Numbered from the stretch's first letter, positions 16,672-24,758 are shown. The stretch: 56,054 bases of DNA from Sporolactobacillus pectinivorans (GCF_002802965.1 NZ_NXGA01000001.1:1465293-1521346); one strand, 5' to 3'. The notes: generated from the sequence alone by a model not told the origin. Made by a program: numbers and translations.

Positions 16672-17011
16672 TATAGAAGATATTCTTCATTAGCAAAATT
16701 TCAACTTTCTCGGAATAAAAATTGAACCAAGTATAAATGGAAAAATAAGAACGTGTAAAAATATAAAAAATGGGCGATATCTTGCAGCTCGTTTCGTGAA
16801 TAACTGACATACAGCCATTGACTCAATCTTTATAAATCCCATAAAAGCAACGCTATGGAAAATTATTTTGTCTATCTATATGCATACTACTTTGAATCGA
16901 TCTACTGTGGAAAAGCAAAATACACAATAAACATATAAAAATAGTATGAATTAATCTTGATTTTTATATTCAAGTTATATATTCTGTAGTTAACCCCAAA
17001 TTTTAATATAT
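16672..17011. other. AT-rich region upstream of S-box leader
   Basis: No gene is seen. It should contain the promoter of the riboswitch-led transcript that starts near 17000. A minus-strand 97-codon frame (16902-17195) runs antisense through the riboswitch and is not credible. Confidence 0.4.
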
Positions 17012-17116
17012 TCTTATCCAAAGTGGCAGAGGGACTGGCCCGATGAAGCCCGACAACCAGCACAGTGTGTATGGTGTCAATTCCATGAACACAATAATTG
17101 TGTTCAGAAGATAAGA
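17012..17116 (+). ncRNA. SAM-I (S-box) riboswitch upstream of truncated LysR-like ORF
   Basis: TCTTATC (17012-17018) closes with GATAAGA (17110-17116). Between them lie GAGGGACTGGCCCGATGAAG, CCCGACAACCAG, GGTGTCAATTCC and the P4 hairpin GAACAC...GTGTTC. All consensus S-box elements are intact. A terminator follows directly. SAM excess should switch off the downstream gene. Confidence 0.93.
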
Positions 17117-17122
17117 AGAAAA

Positions 17123-17156
17123 AACAAGCCTTCTTGTCTCTTGGCTTGTTTTTTCT
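17123..17156 (+). terminator. Expression-platform terminator of the 17-kb riboswitch
   Basis: AACAAGCC (17123-17130) pairs with GGCTTGTT (17143-17150), followed by TTTTCTT. Confidence 0.85.
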
Positions 17157-17226
17157 TAGGTTGTTCAATTTGTCGATTTTTCTTAATGGGATCAATTTGA
17201 CATTAACTTAATCTAAAGGAGTGCGT

Positions 17227-17682
17227 TTGAAAGTGCTAAAAAAGCAGCCCTCATTCAGGAAACTTTTTCAAGGGAACGTGTCGGACATTTTGCATGATGA
17301 ACACACCTTGAAAATGATTGACGCGAGAATTGATAAAAAATATACTGGTAAATTTTCAGAAGTTGCCCAGAAAATGAAGGGAGGCGAGGGCACACCGATT
17401 AATACTGAAATAAACCCCAATCCTGCGATGACGATCGACCAGTTGAACGCTTTCCTGGCTGTTGCTGAATCTCAGAGTTATCAACTGGCGGCAAAGGAGT
17501 TAATGCTCTCACAGTCCACGATTTCTTCACGTATTAAAACGCTTGAAAGAGAATTGAATGCGGATCTCTTTGTTAAAGAAAGGTTGGGCTTGCATTTGTC
17601 AGTACGTGGGGCTGTTTTTGCACCCTATGCCAGGCTGATGGTTGATACTTTTAGAAGGGCATTGCTGAAATTGGGAAGCTGA
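17227..17682 (+). CDS. Chimeric or truncated ORF ending in a LysR-type HTH
   Basis: This ORF of about 151 residues starts at TTG 17227, which has AAAGGAG 5 nt upstream (GTG 17221 overlaps the ribosome binding site). Residues 1 to about 67 are basic, then polar, and match nothing I recognise. From about 68 the sequence is a complete LysR HTH plus linker helix: MTIDQLNAFLAVAESQSYQ, then LAAKELMLSQSTISSRIKTL and VRGAVFAPYARLMVDTF. It stops there, so the effector-binding domain of about 200 residues is absent. No ribosome binding site serves the internal ATG. It is the first gene behind an intact S-box riboswitch. It may be a fusion remnant, or a small DNA-binding protein that competes for dimer partners. 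Confidence 0.6.
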   Translation: MKVLKKQPSFRKLFQGNVSDILHDEHTLKMIDARIDKKYTGKFSEVAQKMKGGEGTPINTEINPNPAMTIDQLNAFLAVAESQSYQLAAKELMLSQSTISSRIKTLERELNADLFVKERLGLHLSVRGAVFAPYARLMVDTFRRALLKLGS

Positions 17683-17845
17683 CAAATGCTGTGCGCGATG
17701 GAACAAATTAGTAAGCCGTATTGCAAGTGTTTTTTCTTTTTTTGCTCTTCTTTCATAACTATAAGGATTAAAGGAGAGTGGTAGAGATTTTACATAAGGT
17801 ATATTCGATCAGCAGTTTTGCTGAAAAACTAACAGTCAATCGCGG

Positions 17846-18169
17846 GTGTTTCCATTGTTAAAAATTTTACGATTCATTCATTATACGGCTGGTATGGTGG
17901 GTTCATTAATTGTTCTGCTGATGTCTATCACCGGAATCCTACTTAACCACCGCTCACTTATCGGTTACTCCTCAGCTGCATCAATGAAGATACAAACACT
18001 GATCTTTGCGCTGCATTCAGGGTATGTAGGAAATACCTCTATTGTCTGGCTGACTGATATAGGCGCTATTTGCATGATTGTGCTAAGTATTTCAGGAGTC
18101 TGGATGTGGATTAGTTTTGTCATAAAAATCAGTAAGGGAAGAAAAAGGAGAAGAAAAAGGAATGGGTAA
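17846..18169 (+). CDS. PepSY-associated membrane-helix protein
   Basis: This 107-residue protein resembles the PepSY-associated TM family: HYTAGMVGSLIVLLMSITGI followed by LLNHR, then LHSGYVGNTSIVWLTDIG and a last helix ending SGVWMWISFVI, with a basic tail KGRKRRRKR inside. Three hydrophobic helices are expected. GTG 17846 lacks a strong ribosome binding site; TTG 17855 is possible. It overlaps the next lipoprotein gene by 8 nt, so the two form a unit. These proteins often sit with iron, flavin or copper handling, but the role here is unknown. Confidence 0.7.
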   Translation: MFPLLKILRFIHYTAGMVGSLIVLLMSITGILLNHRSLIGYSSAASMKIQTLIFALHSGYVGNTSIVWLTDIGAICMIVLSISGVWMWISFVIKISKGRKRRRKRNG

Positions 18170-18626
18170 AAAATTCATCACAATTGTCTTCAGTGCACTG
18201 TTCATTTTTACACTTGCAGGGTGCTCCTCATCAAATGCAGGCGGTGCGTCAAGTTCGCAATCTACTAATAATAGTACGCAGTCGAGCAGCAGTAATAACA
18301 GCAGCAGTACGAGCAAACAGTCTCTGAAGACGGCGCTTGAGAACGAATTGAGTGGGTTCACCAAGGTAGAACAATATATTAAAAAATCAGATTATGAATT
18401 GGCTGATACGCTGGCTGGCCAACTGCATGACGAATTCCACACAGCCATTTTACCGCCGCTGCAGGCAAAAAAAGGCGCAACCTATGCGGAGAACGTTCAT
18501 GCCCAATATGATGCTCTCCAGAATGCGATCACAAACAAAAATCTTTCGCAGATTAAGTCACTTGTGAAAGTCAACCGGACGAATCTTTATACTGTGGCAA
18601 AAATTCTCGGTGTATCGCTGAACTAA
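18162..18626 (+). CDS. Lipoprotein with Ser/Asn-rich linker and helical domain
   Basis: This 154-residue protein has a signal peptide and lipobox TLAGC (Cys21). A low-complexity Ser/Asn/Gln linker spans about 22-52. A mainly helical domain of about 100 residues follows, including KTALENELSGFTKVEQYIKK and YAENVHAQYDALQNAI. The family was not recognised. It overlaps the PepSY-associated membrane protein gene and is probably co-translated with it, so the pair likely acts at the outer face of the membrane. A bidirectional terminator follows. Confidence 0.7.
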   Translation: MGKKFITIVFSALFIFTLAGCSSSNAGGASSSQSTNNSTQSSSSNNSSSTSKQSLKTALENELSGFTKVEQYIKKSDYELADTLAGQLHDEFHTAILPPLQAKKGATYAENVHAQYDALQNAITNKNLSQIKSLVKVNRTNLYTVAKILGVSLN

Positions 18627-18649
18627 TCATTTCGGAAAAGTCCATAATA

Positions 18650-18694
18650 AAACAGGCCGCCTGCTCAAATCGTTCGGGCAAGCGGCCTGTTTTA
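18650..18694. terminator. Bidirectional terminator
   Basis: AACAGGCCGC (18651-18660) pairs with GCGGCCTGTT (18682-18691), with an inner TGC/GCA. A-rich and T-rich flanks lie on both sides. It separates the plus-strand lipoprotein gene from the minus-strand ABC transporter operon. Confidence 0.75.
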
Positions 18695-18856
18695 AGGTTA
18701 GTCATCAATAACGTAACTTAGGTTGCTCCCATACATGGAGATCATGAGGCTCAATCCCTGCATGTTCATATCTATTGATTTGTACCATCTTGCAGTTCCT
18801 CCGATTGTGACGGATTTTTTAAGTCCGTTAGCTAAAATGGAATCAGAAAAAACACA

Positions 18857-19621
18857 TCAAGCTGAGAAGTTCAACACATCCAGAACTTGTTCTTTTAAAG
18901 CAATGAACGCCTTACTGTCGCGATGGCGCGGGTGAGGCAGCTCCACATCGATCACTTTTTTCAAAATGGCGGGGCGTGGTGTCATGGTGAAAATCCGGTC
19001 TGCCAGATAAACAGCTTCTTCGACATCATGCGTCACCATCACCATCGTGATTTTACGCTGTTGCCAGATCTTGATGAGTTCATCGTGCATCTTCATCCGG
19101 GTAAAAGCATCCAATGCACCGAAGGGTTCATCAAATAACAATACCTTCGGATAATTAATCAGTGCTCTTGCCAGAGCGACACGCTGCTGCATGCCACCGG
19201 AAAGTTCGTAAGGATAATTCTTTTCAAAACCCTTTAACCCGACTAAATCAATGAAGTGCTGAATGTCATCATGCTTCTTACGATATTCACCAGCTAATTT
19301 AGGGCCGAATCCCACATTTTGTTCGATCGTCAACCACGGATATAGCGTAGGATCCTGAAAGACTAATCCGCGTTCACGACTGGGCCCTTCAACAGGGTTT
19401 CCGTCAACCAACACTTCTCCCGAGGTCGGGTGGTCCAGACCGGCTAATAATCGTAATAAAGTAGATTTGCCGCAACCGGAAGGTCCAATCAACGCAATAA
19501 ATTCGCCCGGTTTTACCTCTGCGTTCACGTGATGTACGGCTTCGACCGGAGTACCGCTGTCTGTACGCGCTGGAAAGGCTTTTCGAATATTGTTGAACGT
19601 GATTTGCCCATCTTTTACCAT
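18857..19621 (-). CDS. ABC transporter ATPase, nitrate/sulfonate/taurine (SsuB/TauB) type
   Basis: This 254-residue nucleotide-binding subunit has Walker A GPSGCGKS (46-53), signature LSGGMQQR (140-147) and Walker B VLLFDEP (160-166) with the H-loop in VTHDVEEA. It overlaps the permease gene by 7 nt, so translation is coupled. Closest family type is SsuB/TauB/NrtD. It is the third gene of a substrate-binding protein, permease, ATPase operon on the minus strand. Confidence 0.88.
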   Translation of the reverse strand: MVKDGQITFNNIRKAFPARTDSGTPVEAVHHVNAEVKPGEFIALIGPSGCGKSTLLRLLAGLDHPTSGEVLVDGNPVEGPSRERGLVFQDPTLYPWLTIEQNVGFGPKLAGEYRKKHDDIQHFIDLVGLKGFEKNYPYELSGGMQQRVALARALINYPKVLLFDEPFGALDAFTRMKMHDELIKIWQQRKITMVMVTHDVEEAVYLADRIFTMTPRPAILKKVIDVELPHPRHRDSKAFIALKEQVLDVLNFSA

Positions 19622-20607
19622 TTAATAATCCCCTTCTGCCATCTCAGGAAGTAGTCACGTACTTTGAAGAGCAGCGTAATGATCAATGAGAAACTGATTG
19701 CAATGACGATCAGACCGGCGTAAACATTCGCGTACGCCAGTATTTGCCGCTGCCAGTTAATATACCAGCCGATACCGTATTTAACACCAATCATTTCAGC
19801 GGTCATCAGTGTAATAAATGACGAGCATGTCCCGTTGAATATGCCGACGAAAATATTAGGCAGCGCGCTGGGTACGGCAACTCTGAAAATCTTCTGTAAG
19901 TCCGTGGCGCCGAGTGTGTCTGCCACTTCCAAGAACGTCTTTTTAACATTGGCAACACCGGAGTTCGTTAACACGGTTACCGGGAACCATGTTGACAAAG
20001 CAATCAGGAAGACCGATGCCTGAAAACTTGTTGCAAAGGCTGACAGAGCGATCGGTATAAATGCGGTAGATGGAATTGGGCCCAGTAATTTAACAATGGG
20101 GTCCACCCAGTAATTCCACTTTGTATACCAGCCGATCAGTACTCCGGTCGCCAGACCTGTTACGGTGCCAATGAGCAGTCCGATTGCCAGCAAGCGGGCC
20201 GAATAGGCCAGACATTCTAACAGAAATGGCCAATCCGTAACCAGCACGTTTAGAATTGCTTCAGGCGAAGGGAAGAAAATTGGCTGAAGCAGTGCCAGTT
20301 TAAGTGTGACGAAATTATACAGACCGACGGCTAGAAATGACGCACCAATGAAGTAACTTTTATAGACGAACTTCTGCAGACCACCGAAAAGGGTGTGATA
20401 GGTTGCTAATACCAGAGTGATGATTAAAGCTGCAATCAGCAAATCTGTATACCATGGAAATGATTTGGTCAGCAGCGCCTCGCTTTTCGGAACAACCAGT
20501 TGAACGATAAGAGTAATGGCGATCGCCAGACTGGCAAAGTAGGCCCGTCCGGCCTGTCGTTCACTTAGTCGGGTGGCTCCCTTGACATACAATGAATCAT
20601 TTTCCAA
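19615..20607 (-). CDS. ABC transporter permease with extra N-terminal membrane helices
   Basis: This 330-residue permease carries the BPD_transp_1 core in its C-terminal 220 residues. The EAA-type loop includes EVADTLGATDLQKIFRVAVP. The N-terminal 100 residues add about three hydrophobic segments not found in ordinary SsuC/TauC proteins, which are about 250-280 residues long. Such extended permeases occur with NrtA-like binding proteins in some Firmicutes. It lies 36 nt downstream of the binding protein gene and overlaps the ATPase gene. Confidence 0.85.
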   Translation of the reverse strand: MENDSLYVKGATRLSERQAGRAYFASLAIAITLIVQLVVPKSEALLTKSFPWYTDLLIAALIITLVLATYHTLFGGLQKFVYKSYFIGASFLAVGLYNFVTLKLALLQPIFFPSPEAILNVLVTDWPFLLECLAYSARLLAIGLLIGTVTGLATGVLIGWYTKWNYWVDPIVKLLGPIPSTAFIPIALSAFATSFQASVFLIALSTWFPVTVLTNSGVANVKKTFLEVADTLGATDLQKIFRVAVPSALPNIFVGIFNGTCSSFITLMTAEMIGVKYGIGWYINWQRQILAYANVYAGLIVIAISFSLIITLLFKVRDYFLRWQKGIIKW

Positions 20608-20643
20608 TAAAATCCCTCCCTCTTAATTGCATTGCCGAATCTC

Positions 20644-21690
20644 TTATTGAATGCCTTTTTCCTTCAAGAAAGAGCGGTTGACAAGTGCATCCACATCGAC
20701 ATCCTTTGAAACGACACCAATCTTCTGCAGACTCTCAGCCACTTGCAAGAAGTCTTGTTTGCCGCCGTTATATGAAGCTTCCCAGTTATACGTCTTCATA
20801 GCTGCCAGATTTGTCAATGGATTTCCGGCAACATATTTGTCTTGAACCTGAAGCCGAGCAGCTTCAGCCTGATGTTTTGCAACCCAGTTTGTCGCTTCCT
20901 GCATTGCCAGAGTGTATTTGCGGGCAATTTCCGGATGCTGCTGGGCCAATTGATCAGACACATAGGCGACACAGCAATATTGAGTGTTGAATGGTTTCGT
21001 AGATGCCATGCTTGCCAAAATATGAAATCCATATTGCTTTACGGCAATTTCAGTATCTGGATCTTCAATGGCGATCGCATCAACCTGACCTTTGGACAGT
21101 GCAATCGGCAAGTCAGAGGCATCGTAGGTCACAAACTGCACGCTCGAATTATTCGTTGTGACATTCAGACCTGCATTGGCAAGATACCGTTTTGTAAAAG
21201 TCGCTTCACTGCCGGCCACTTCAGCGACGCCGATCTTCTTGCCCTTAAGTTGTTTCGCCGATGTTATTTTTGAATTTTTTCCGGTAAGGATTGAGACACA
21301 ACCGGTGTGCAACCCGGTTGTGATTTTCAAGTTTGCACCATTCGCCAGCGGCTGAACCAGAGCGGCTAACATCGTATTGGATGCATCAACTTTATTTGCC
21401 GTGATCGCGTCGAGGCCGTTCGTACCCGCCGACAGTTTGACAAGTTGGTATTTTAGTCCCACTTTTTTAAAGAAGCCCTTTGCTATAGCAATTTGCTGTG
21501 GTGCTTCACAGACACCGGATTCATCTGCGAGTCTTAAAACATAATGATCATTTTTGGAAGTAGTTCCGCTGGCTGAATTGCCTGCAGTATAGCGATTATA
21601 CGTGAACACACCTGCAATCAGTACGACCACAATGACAACCACTGAAACAATCCACCGTGTCAAATGTTTTTCCTGTTTTTTCTCTGCCAT
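20644..21690 (-). CDS. ABC substrate-binding protein, NMT1/NrtA-like, cysteine-containing
   Basis: This protein of about 348 residues is anchored by one N-terminal hydrophobic helix (WIVSVVVIVVVLIAGVFTY) and has no lipobox. The solute-binding pattern includes EAPQQIAIAKGFFKKVGL, ITSAKQLKGKKIGV and ALSKGQVDAIAIEDPD. Cysteines lie at SGVCEAP, HTGCVS and QYCCVAY, close to the expected ligand cleft, which is unlike SsuA or TauA. ATG 21690 is chosen because GGAGG is 11 nt upstream; TTG 21708 would start at the ribosome binding site. Substrate could be a sulfonate, a thiol compound or a pyrimidine precursor; the sulfur neighbourhood favours the first two. Confidence 0.82.
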   Translation of the reverse strand: MAEKKQEKHLTRWIVSVVVIVVVLIAGVFTYNRYTAGNSASGTTSKNDHYVLRLADESGVCEAPQQIAIAKGFFKKVGLKYQLVKLSAGTNGLDAITANKVDASNTMLAALVQPLANGANLKITTGLHTGCVSILTGKNSKITSAKQLKGKKIGVAEVAGSEATFTKRYLANAGLNVTTNNSSVQFVTYDASDLPIALSKGQVDAIAIEDPDTEIAVKQYGFHILASMASTKPFNTQYCCVAYVSDQLAQQHPEIARKYTLAMQEATNWVAKHQAEAARLQVQDKYVAGNPLTNLAAMKTYNWEASYNGGKQDFLQVAESLQKIGVVSKDVDVDALVNRSFLKEKGIQ

Positions 21691-21708
21691 TCTGTATGCA
21701 ACCTCCAA

Positions 21709-22297
21709 TGAATAATGATTAAATTTACAAACTAAATTTAGTGAATAACTGATTTTGTAATAATCAACTCTGTTTTGCTGCTGATTCGATGTTGTCGCTG
21801 CTATTTGTACCTTCTCTTTTTATGTAGCTCCAAATATCGGCTGATCATTGCTGATTGTAAGCATATCTGAACAGCTGCTTTGCTGCCCGTTATTCCAGTG
21901 TGAACAGTGGCTGACACGCTTTTCAACTTTTTCCCTCGCTGCAGGAGGATAGAGGCTCTCTGCTCGTTCAAGATACTTTATCTAAGCGGTCAGCGATCTT
22001 CGGATTGCTCAGGAATTTAACTGTTTGACGAGTATGAGCATCGTATCGTTCAACTCGCAACGATAAACTTTCACACTTTCAAATCTTCAAACCTTTCCAG
22101 CACAAATAGTAATGAATTAATCGGGTGACCCCGGCAGTACGTAGAACCTTCAGCACGCATTTTGGTAGTAATAGCTGGTTCTAATTATAAATAGTAAACC
22201 ACTTTATATACTGAGGATTAGGGACTAAGAAACTGCGATAGTGTTAATTTTTGATGGGTATTAAGGTTAACACTGTCAATGATTACTGTACTTAGTT
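21709..22297. other. Upstream region of the ABC operon, no gene recognised
   Basis: No reading frame with a ribosome binding site is visible, and no S-box, T-box or other riboswitch motif was found on the minus strand. A minus-strand promoter must lie here. Confidence 0.4.
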
Positions 22298-22535
22298 CTA
22301 CATGACTAACGCAATGGCGGATTCAGCCACAACGGCAGGCGTGTAGTCCAAAGGACGGGATTAGCAAGAAGCTGCAAAGATGTTATTCACAAGCGCCGAG
22401 GTACTATCTTCATGTGCCGCTGCTGCGATAGCATCTAAATCGACCAAGTCAATGCCTGATTTACCGGTAGTTCCAATATGGGCAGCCTTAGCACATGCAT
22501 TAACAGCGGCAGTAGAGTAGAAATCTCAGGTTTTT
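22298..22535 (-). pseudogene. 3' remnant of an unidentified gene with an in-frame stop
   Basis: The minus strand reads as protein-like sequence of about 75 codons: STAAVNACAKAAHIGTTGKS, GIDLVDLDAIAAAAHEDSTS, ALVNNIFAASC, a stop codon, then SRPLDYTPAVVAESAIALVM and a terminal stop. Composition and continuity across the internal stop indicate a decayed gene. No start remains; upstream is non-coding. The family was not recognised. Confidence 0.5.
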
Positions 22536-22995
22536 AAAAATCTGTAAAATGCGTTTAGTCTTGGTAAACATCATCTGTTAAGTTGGGCCAGCACATGATT
22601 CGCTTTGATCCACTTGTGGTCCGGCATGTACGTGTAAAGTTTTGAAATCAAACTATGTTTTGTTCAAACAAAACCAGCTCCCTTTTATAATAAAAGTGAC
22701 AAAACTAATATGCAGTGTTCTGATGTTTACAAATAGCGTTGGTGGGCCAGCACGTAAACTGAAAGGCCTTGGTGCTTGATCGGTGGCTGCTGTTTAAGAA
22801 CCGGTAGTTTGCTCTTCACATCAACGCGTAATGATTAACAAAGAACGAACTGCTTTAATTGACGCTTAATTTAAACCGTTCGATTACATTTGTCAATCCC
22901 CTTAAACTAGATTGTGATTTTAAAAATTAAATGTCGACAGCGCTGCGAAAAGTTGCGGAAATGGCGAAATTGTTGTCCGTAAGGCAAATTTTAAT
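22536..22995. other. Gene-free region
   Basis: No coding frame, riboswitch or hairpin of note was seen. It probably contains further debris of the neighbouring pseudogene. Confidence 0.35.
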
Positions 22996-23358
22996 ATGAT
23001 ATGTCTGTGTTCGTTAATCGTCTCGTCTTCTTCGGAAAGGCAGAATAAAAAATTAAAAAAGCGAGTAATTTCTTTTTATGTTCTGTGCTCAACCGGCTTG
23101 GGGGTGCATTATGTACTGACAACGCAAACCAACACGGTCAACAGCTATCTTTATCTGTTTGATCCTTATCTTGACGAGGATTTAAAGTATGCGGACGGGA
23201 TGTCCAATTGGCAGGCTATACCGTATCACTTTAACCGGCAAGTTCCGTTCAGTTTTTTTGAAGCAGATGACGATAAAAAAGTCTATGTACTTGAACCAAA
23301 AGATCACTGCGAGGTTATTGTCCTGGCGCGGGCAACTAGGAAGTTTTCAACTGATTGA
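22996..23358 (+). CDS. Unrecognised ORF, possible gene fragment
   Basis: This 120-codon reading frame begins ATG ATA TGT without a clear ribosome binding site. The C-terminal part (NSYLYLFDPYLDEDLKYADG, then QVPFSFFEADDDKKVYVLEP) looks like a genuine soluble protein with strands and acidic turns. The N-terminal 30 residues look less coding. It may be the 3' piece of a longer gene. No family was recognised. It precedes an S-box leader but is not controlled by it. Confidence 0.35.
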   Translation: MICLCSLIVSSSSERQNKKLKKRVISFYVLCSTGLGVHYVLTTQTNTVNSYLYLFDPYLDEDLKYADGMSNWQAIPYHFNRQVPFSFFEADDDKKVYVLEPKDHCEVIVLARATRKFSTD

Positions 23359-23593
23359 TTGACGAAGTTCTGTGGATCAAACATGAAACGGTTACGAGAA
23401 AAGAAGAAAATACTATTTTTTCTATAGTGGTTTGCCTCCATTATGAGCAGCCATACTTTTTGATTGACATATAATACGCATGACTTATAATTTAGCTAAT
23501 GATCAGTGTTGCAAATTTCTGAAACACGTCCGGGCACGATCAGGCAGAAACGTTTCGTATGATTTGCTTTTTAAAAAAATTGAATATTAAACA

Positions 23594-23692
23594 TTCTTAT
23601 CAAGAGTGGCGGAGGGACTGGCCCAATGAAGCCCGACAACCAGCACAGTGTGTATGGTGTCAATTCCAGCAGGGAGATCTGAGAGATAAGAA
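23594..23692 (+). ncRNA. SAM-I (S-box) riboswitch heading a partly decayed sulfur cluster
   Basis: TTCTTATC (23594-23601) closes with GATAAGAA (23685-23692). Between them lie GGAGGGACTGGCCCAATGAA, GCCCGACAACCAG and GGTGTCAATTCC, with P4 replaced by a short CAGCAGGGAGATCTG. The core is intact and nearly identical to the 17-kb element. A terminator follows, but no intact gene begins for over 600 nt. Confidence 0.92.
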
Positions 23693-23710
23693 AACAGGAT
23701 GAAGCCACCA

Positions 23711-23744
23711 ATGTTTTCTTAATCTTTTAAGAAAACATTTTTTT
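23711..23744 (+). terminator. Expression-platform terminator of the 23.6-kb riboswitch
   Basis: ATGTTTTCTTAA (23711-23722) pairs with TTAAGAAAACAT (23727-23738 region) and runs into TTTTTTT. Confidence 0.8.
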
Positions 23745-23959
23745 ATTGCCTATTTCCGGTTTTCTGGGGTCTTCGGAAACGTATCGACGGAGTACTTTTC
23801 AGCAGACGTATTCATGTACAGGATCAATTAAAAGAGCTAAAAAATTAGAGTGAAAACGAATGTCGGACAGGGAAAATGATGGATCCGCTTATATGAACGA
23901 GATGCTTGTGACGGGTTTTCCTTGTTTAAAATCATGAGGAATTGTGCGCGGAGTAATTT

Positions 23960-24106
23960 ATGACTTTTGCAAAAGAGCTGATCACATGTGAAAGCGTTCG
24001 GAAGATATTTATTTCAACTGTATCAGTTGCTTATCTGGGATCTCGGTTATTTACCATGGGAGTCGGAAGCCTTCTGCGACGCAACCTCCAGAATGGACGA
24101 TCATGA
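23960..24106 (+). pseudogene. Short ORF, possible stump of a membrane permease
   Basis: A 48-codon ORF has a good ribosome binding site (GGAG 7 nt before ATG 23960). It reads MTFAKELITCESVRKIFIST and SVAYLGSRLFTMGVGSLLRR, then stops. The arrangement resembles the N-terminus of an amino-acid ABC permease, where a short amphipathic start precedes the first helix, but the match is loose. It could be a stump left after deletion of a riboswitch-controlled transporter, or a small membrane peptide. Confidence 0.3.
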
Positions 24107-24208
24107 GTAAATCTGCCGGACCAAGAGTTTTTATTGTTGAATGTTAAAAAATCTCCTGTCCGATTTTTCTAAGGGGCAGGAAGAAAATTGAGAGGGGGAT
24201 CAGATAAG

Positions 24209-24316
24209 TTGAAACTTGATTCACTAATAGTAAAAGGAATTGATTCAAAAGAGAATCCATCTCTTGGCGGACCTGGCGCAGGCACTGGAAAAAGCGAAAC
24301 GGTAAAGGGCAAGTAA
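24209..24316 (+). CDS. Small ORF of 35 codons with strong ribosome binding site
   Basis: TTG 24209 is preceded by GAGGGGG at about 10 nt. The peptide begins MKLDSLIVKGIDSKENPSLG and continues GPGAGTGKSETVKGK. It is hydrophilic with a glycine-rich lysine tail and has no signal peptide. It ends 25 nt before the GNAT start. It may be a real small protein or the surviving end of a deleted gene. No family was recognised. Confidence 0.4.
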   Translation: MKLDSLIVKGIDSKENPSLGGPGAGTGKSETVKGK

Positions 24317-24341
24317 AAATAAGTCTGGAGTGGGTAAGAAA

Positions 24342-24758
24342 ATGGAGATTCGCAAGATGGTACCCGATGACTACGAAGCAGCTTATGATTTATGGTCGCG
24401 GGTACCGGGAATGAATTTACAGTCATTGGATAACAGTTACGACGGGATCGTCCGGTTTATTCGGAAGAATCCTGAAACGAATTTTGTTGCTGTGGAGGAT
24501 GAGCGGATTGTCGGCACGATTCTCGGTGGAACAGATGGACGCAAGGGTTTTATTTACCATACGGCGGTTGACCCTGCCTGTCAGCGCAGAAAAATCGCTT
24601 CCTATTTAATTGATCGAGTTTGTGCAAATTTTAAACAGCAGAAGATCACAAAAATCGGCTTGTTTATTGTCGCCGAGAATGACGGCGGTAAAACATTCTG
24701 GAGGAAAAAAGGTTGGAGTTTCCGGCCGGACATCCTCTATCTCGACCGGGATTTATAA
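24342..24758 (+). CDS. GNAT-family N-acetyltransferase
   Basis: This 138-residue protein has the GNAT fold. Strand beta4 and motif A read GFIYHTAVDPACQRRKIAS, where the acetyl-CoA loop QRRKIAS is a variant of Q/RxxGxG/A, and motif B includes IGLFIVAENDGGKTFWRKKG. ATG 24342 is chosen with GGAG about 11 nt upstream. In sulfur-salvage operons such as yxe and ytm of B. subtilis, a GNAT enzyme acetylates the substrate amine and an M20 enzyme later removes the acetyl group. Both types are present in this cluster (M20 at 27435), so the same logic may apply. Confidence 0.8.
   Translation: MEIRKMVPDDYEAAYDLWSRVPGMNLQSLDNSYDGIVRFIRKNPETNFVAVEDERIVGTILGGTDGRKGFIYHTAVDPACQRRKIASYLIDRVCANFKQQKITKIGLFIVAENDGGKTFWRKKGWSFRPDILYLDRDL

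Noticed and set aside
16902..17195. 97-codon minus-strand frame
   Set aside because: It runs antisense through an intact S-box riboswitch and its terminator, which explain the sequence.
22120..22140. GGGTGACCCCGGCAG, considered as part of a T-box
   Set aside because: Lacks the conserved AGGGTGGTACCGCG antiterminator and a specifier loop; no T-box could be built.
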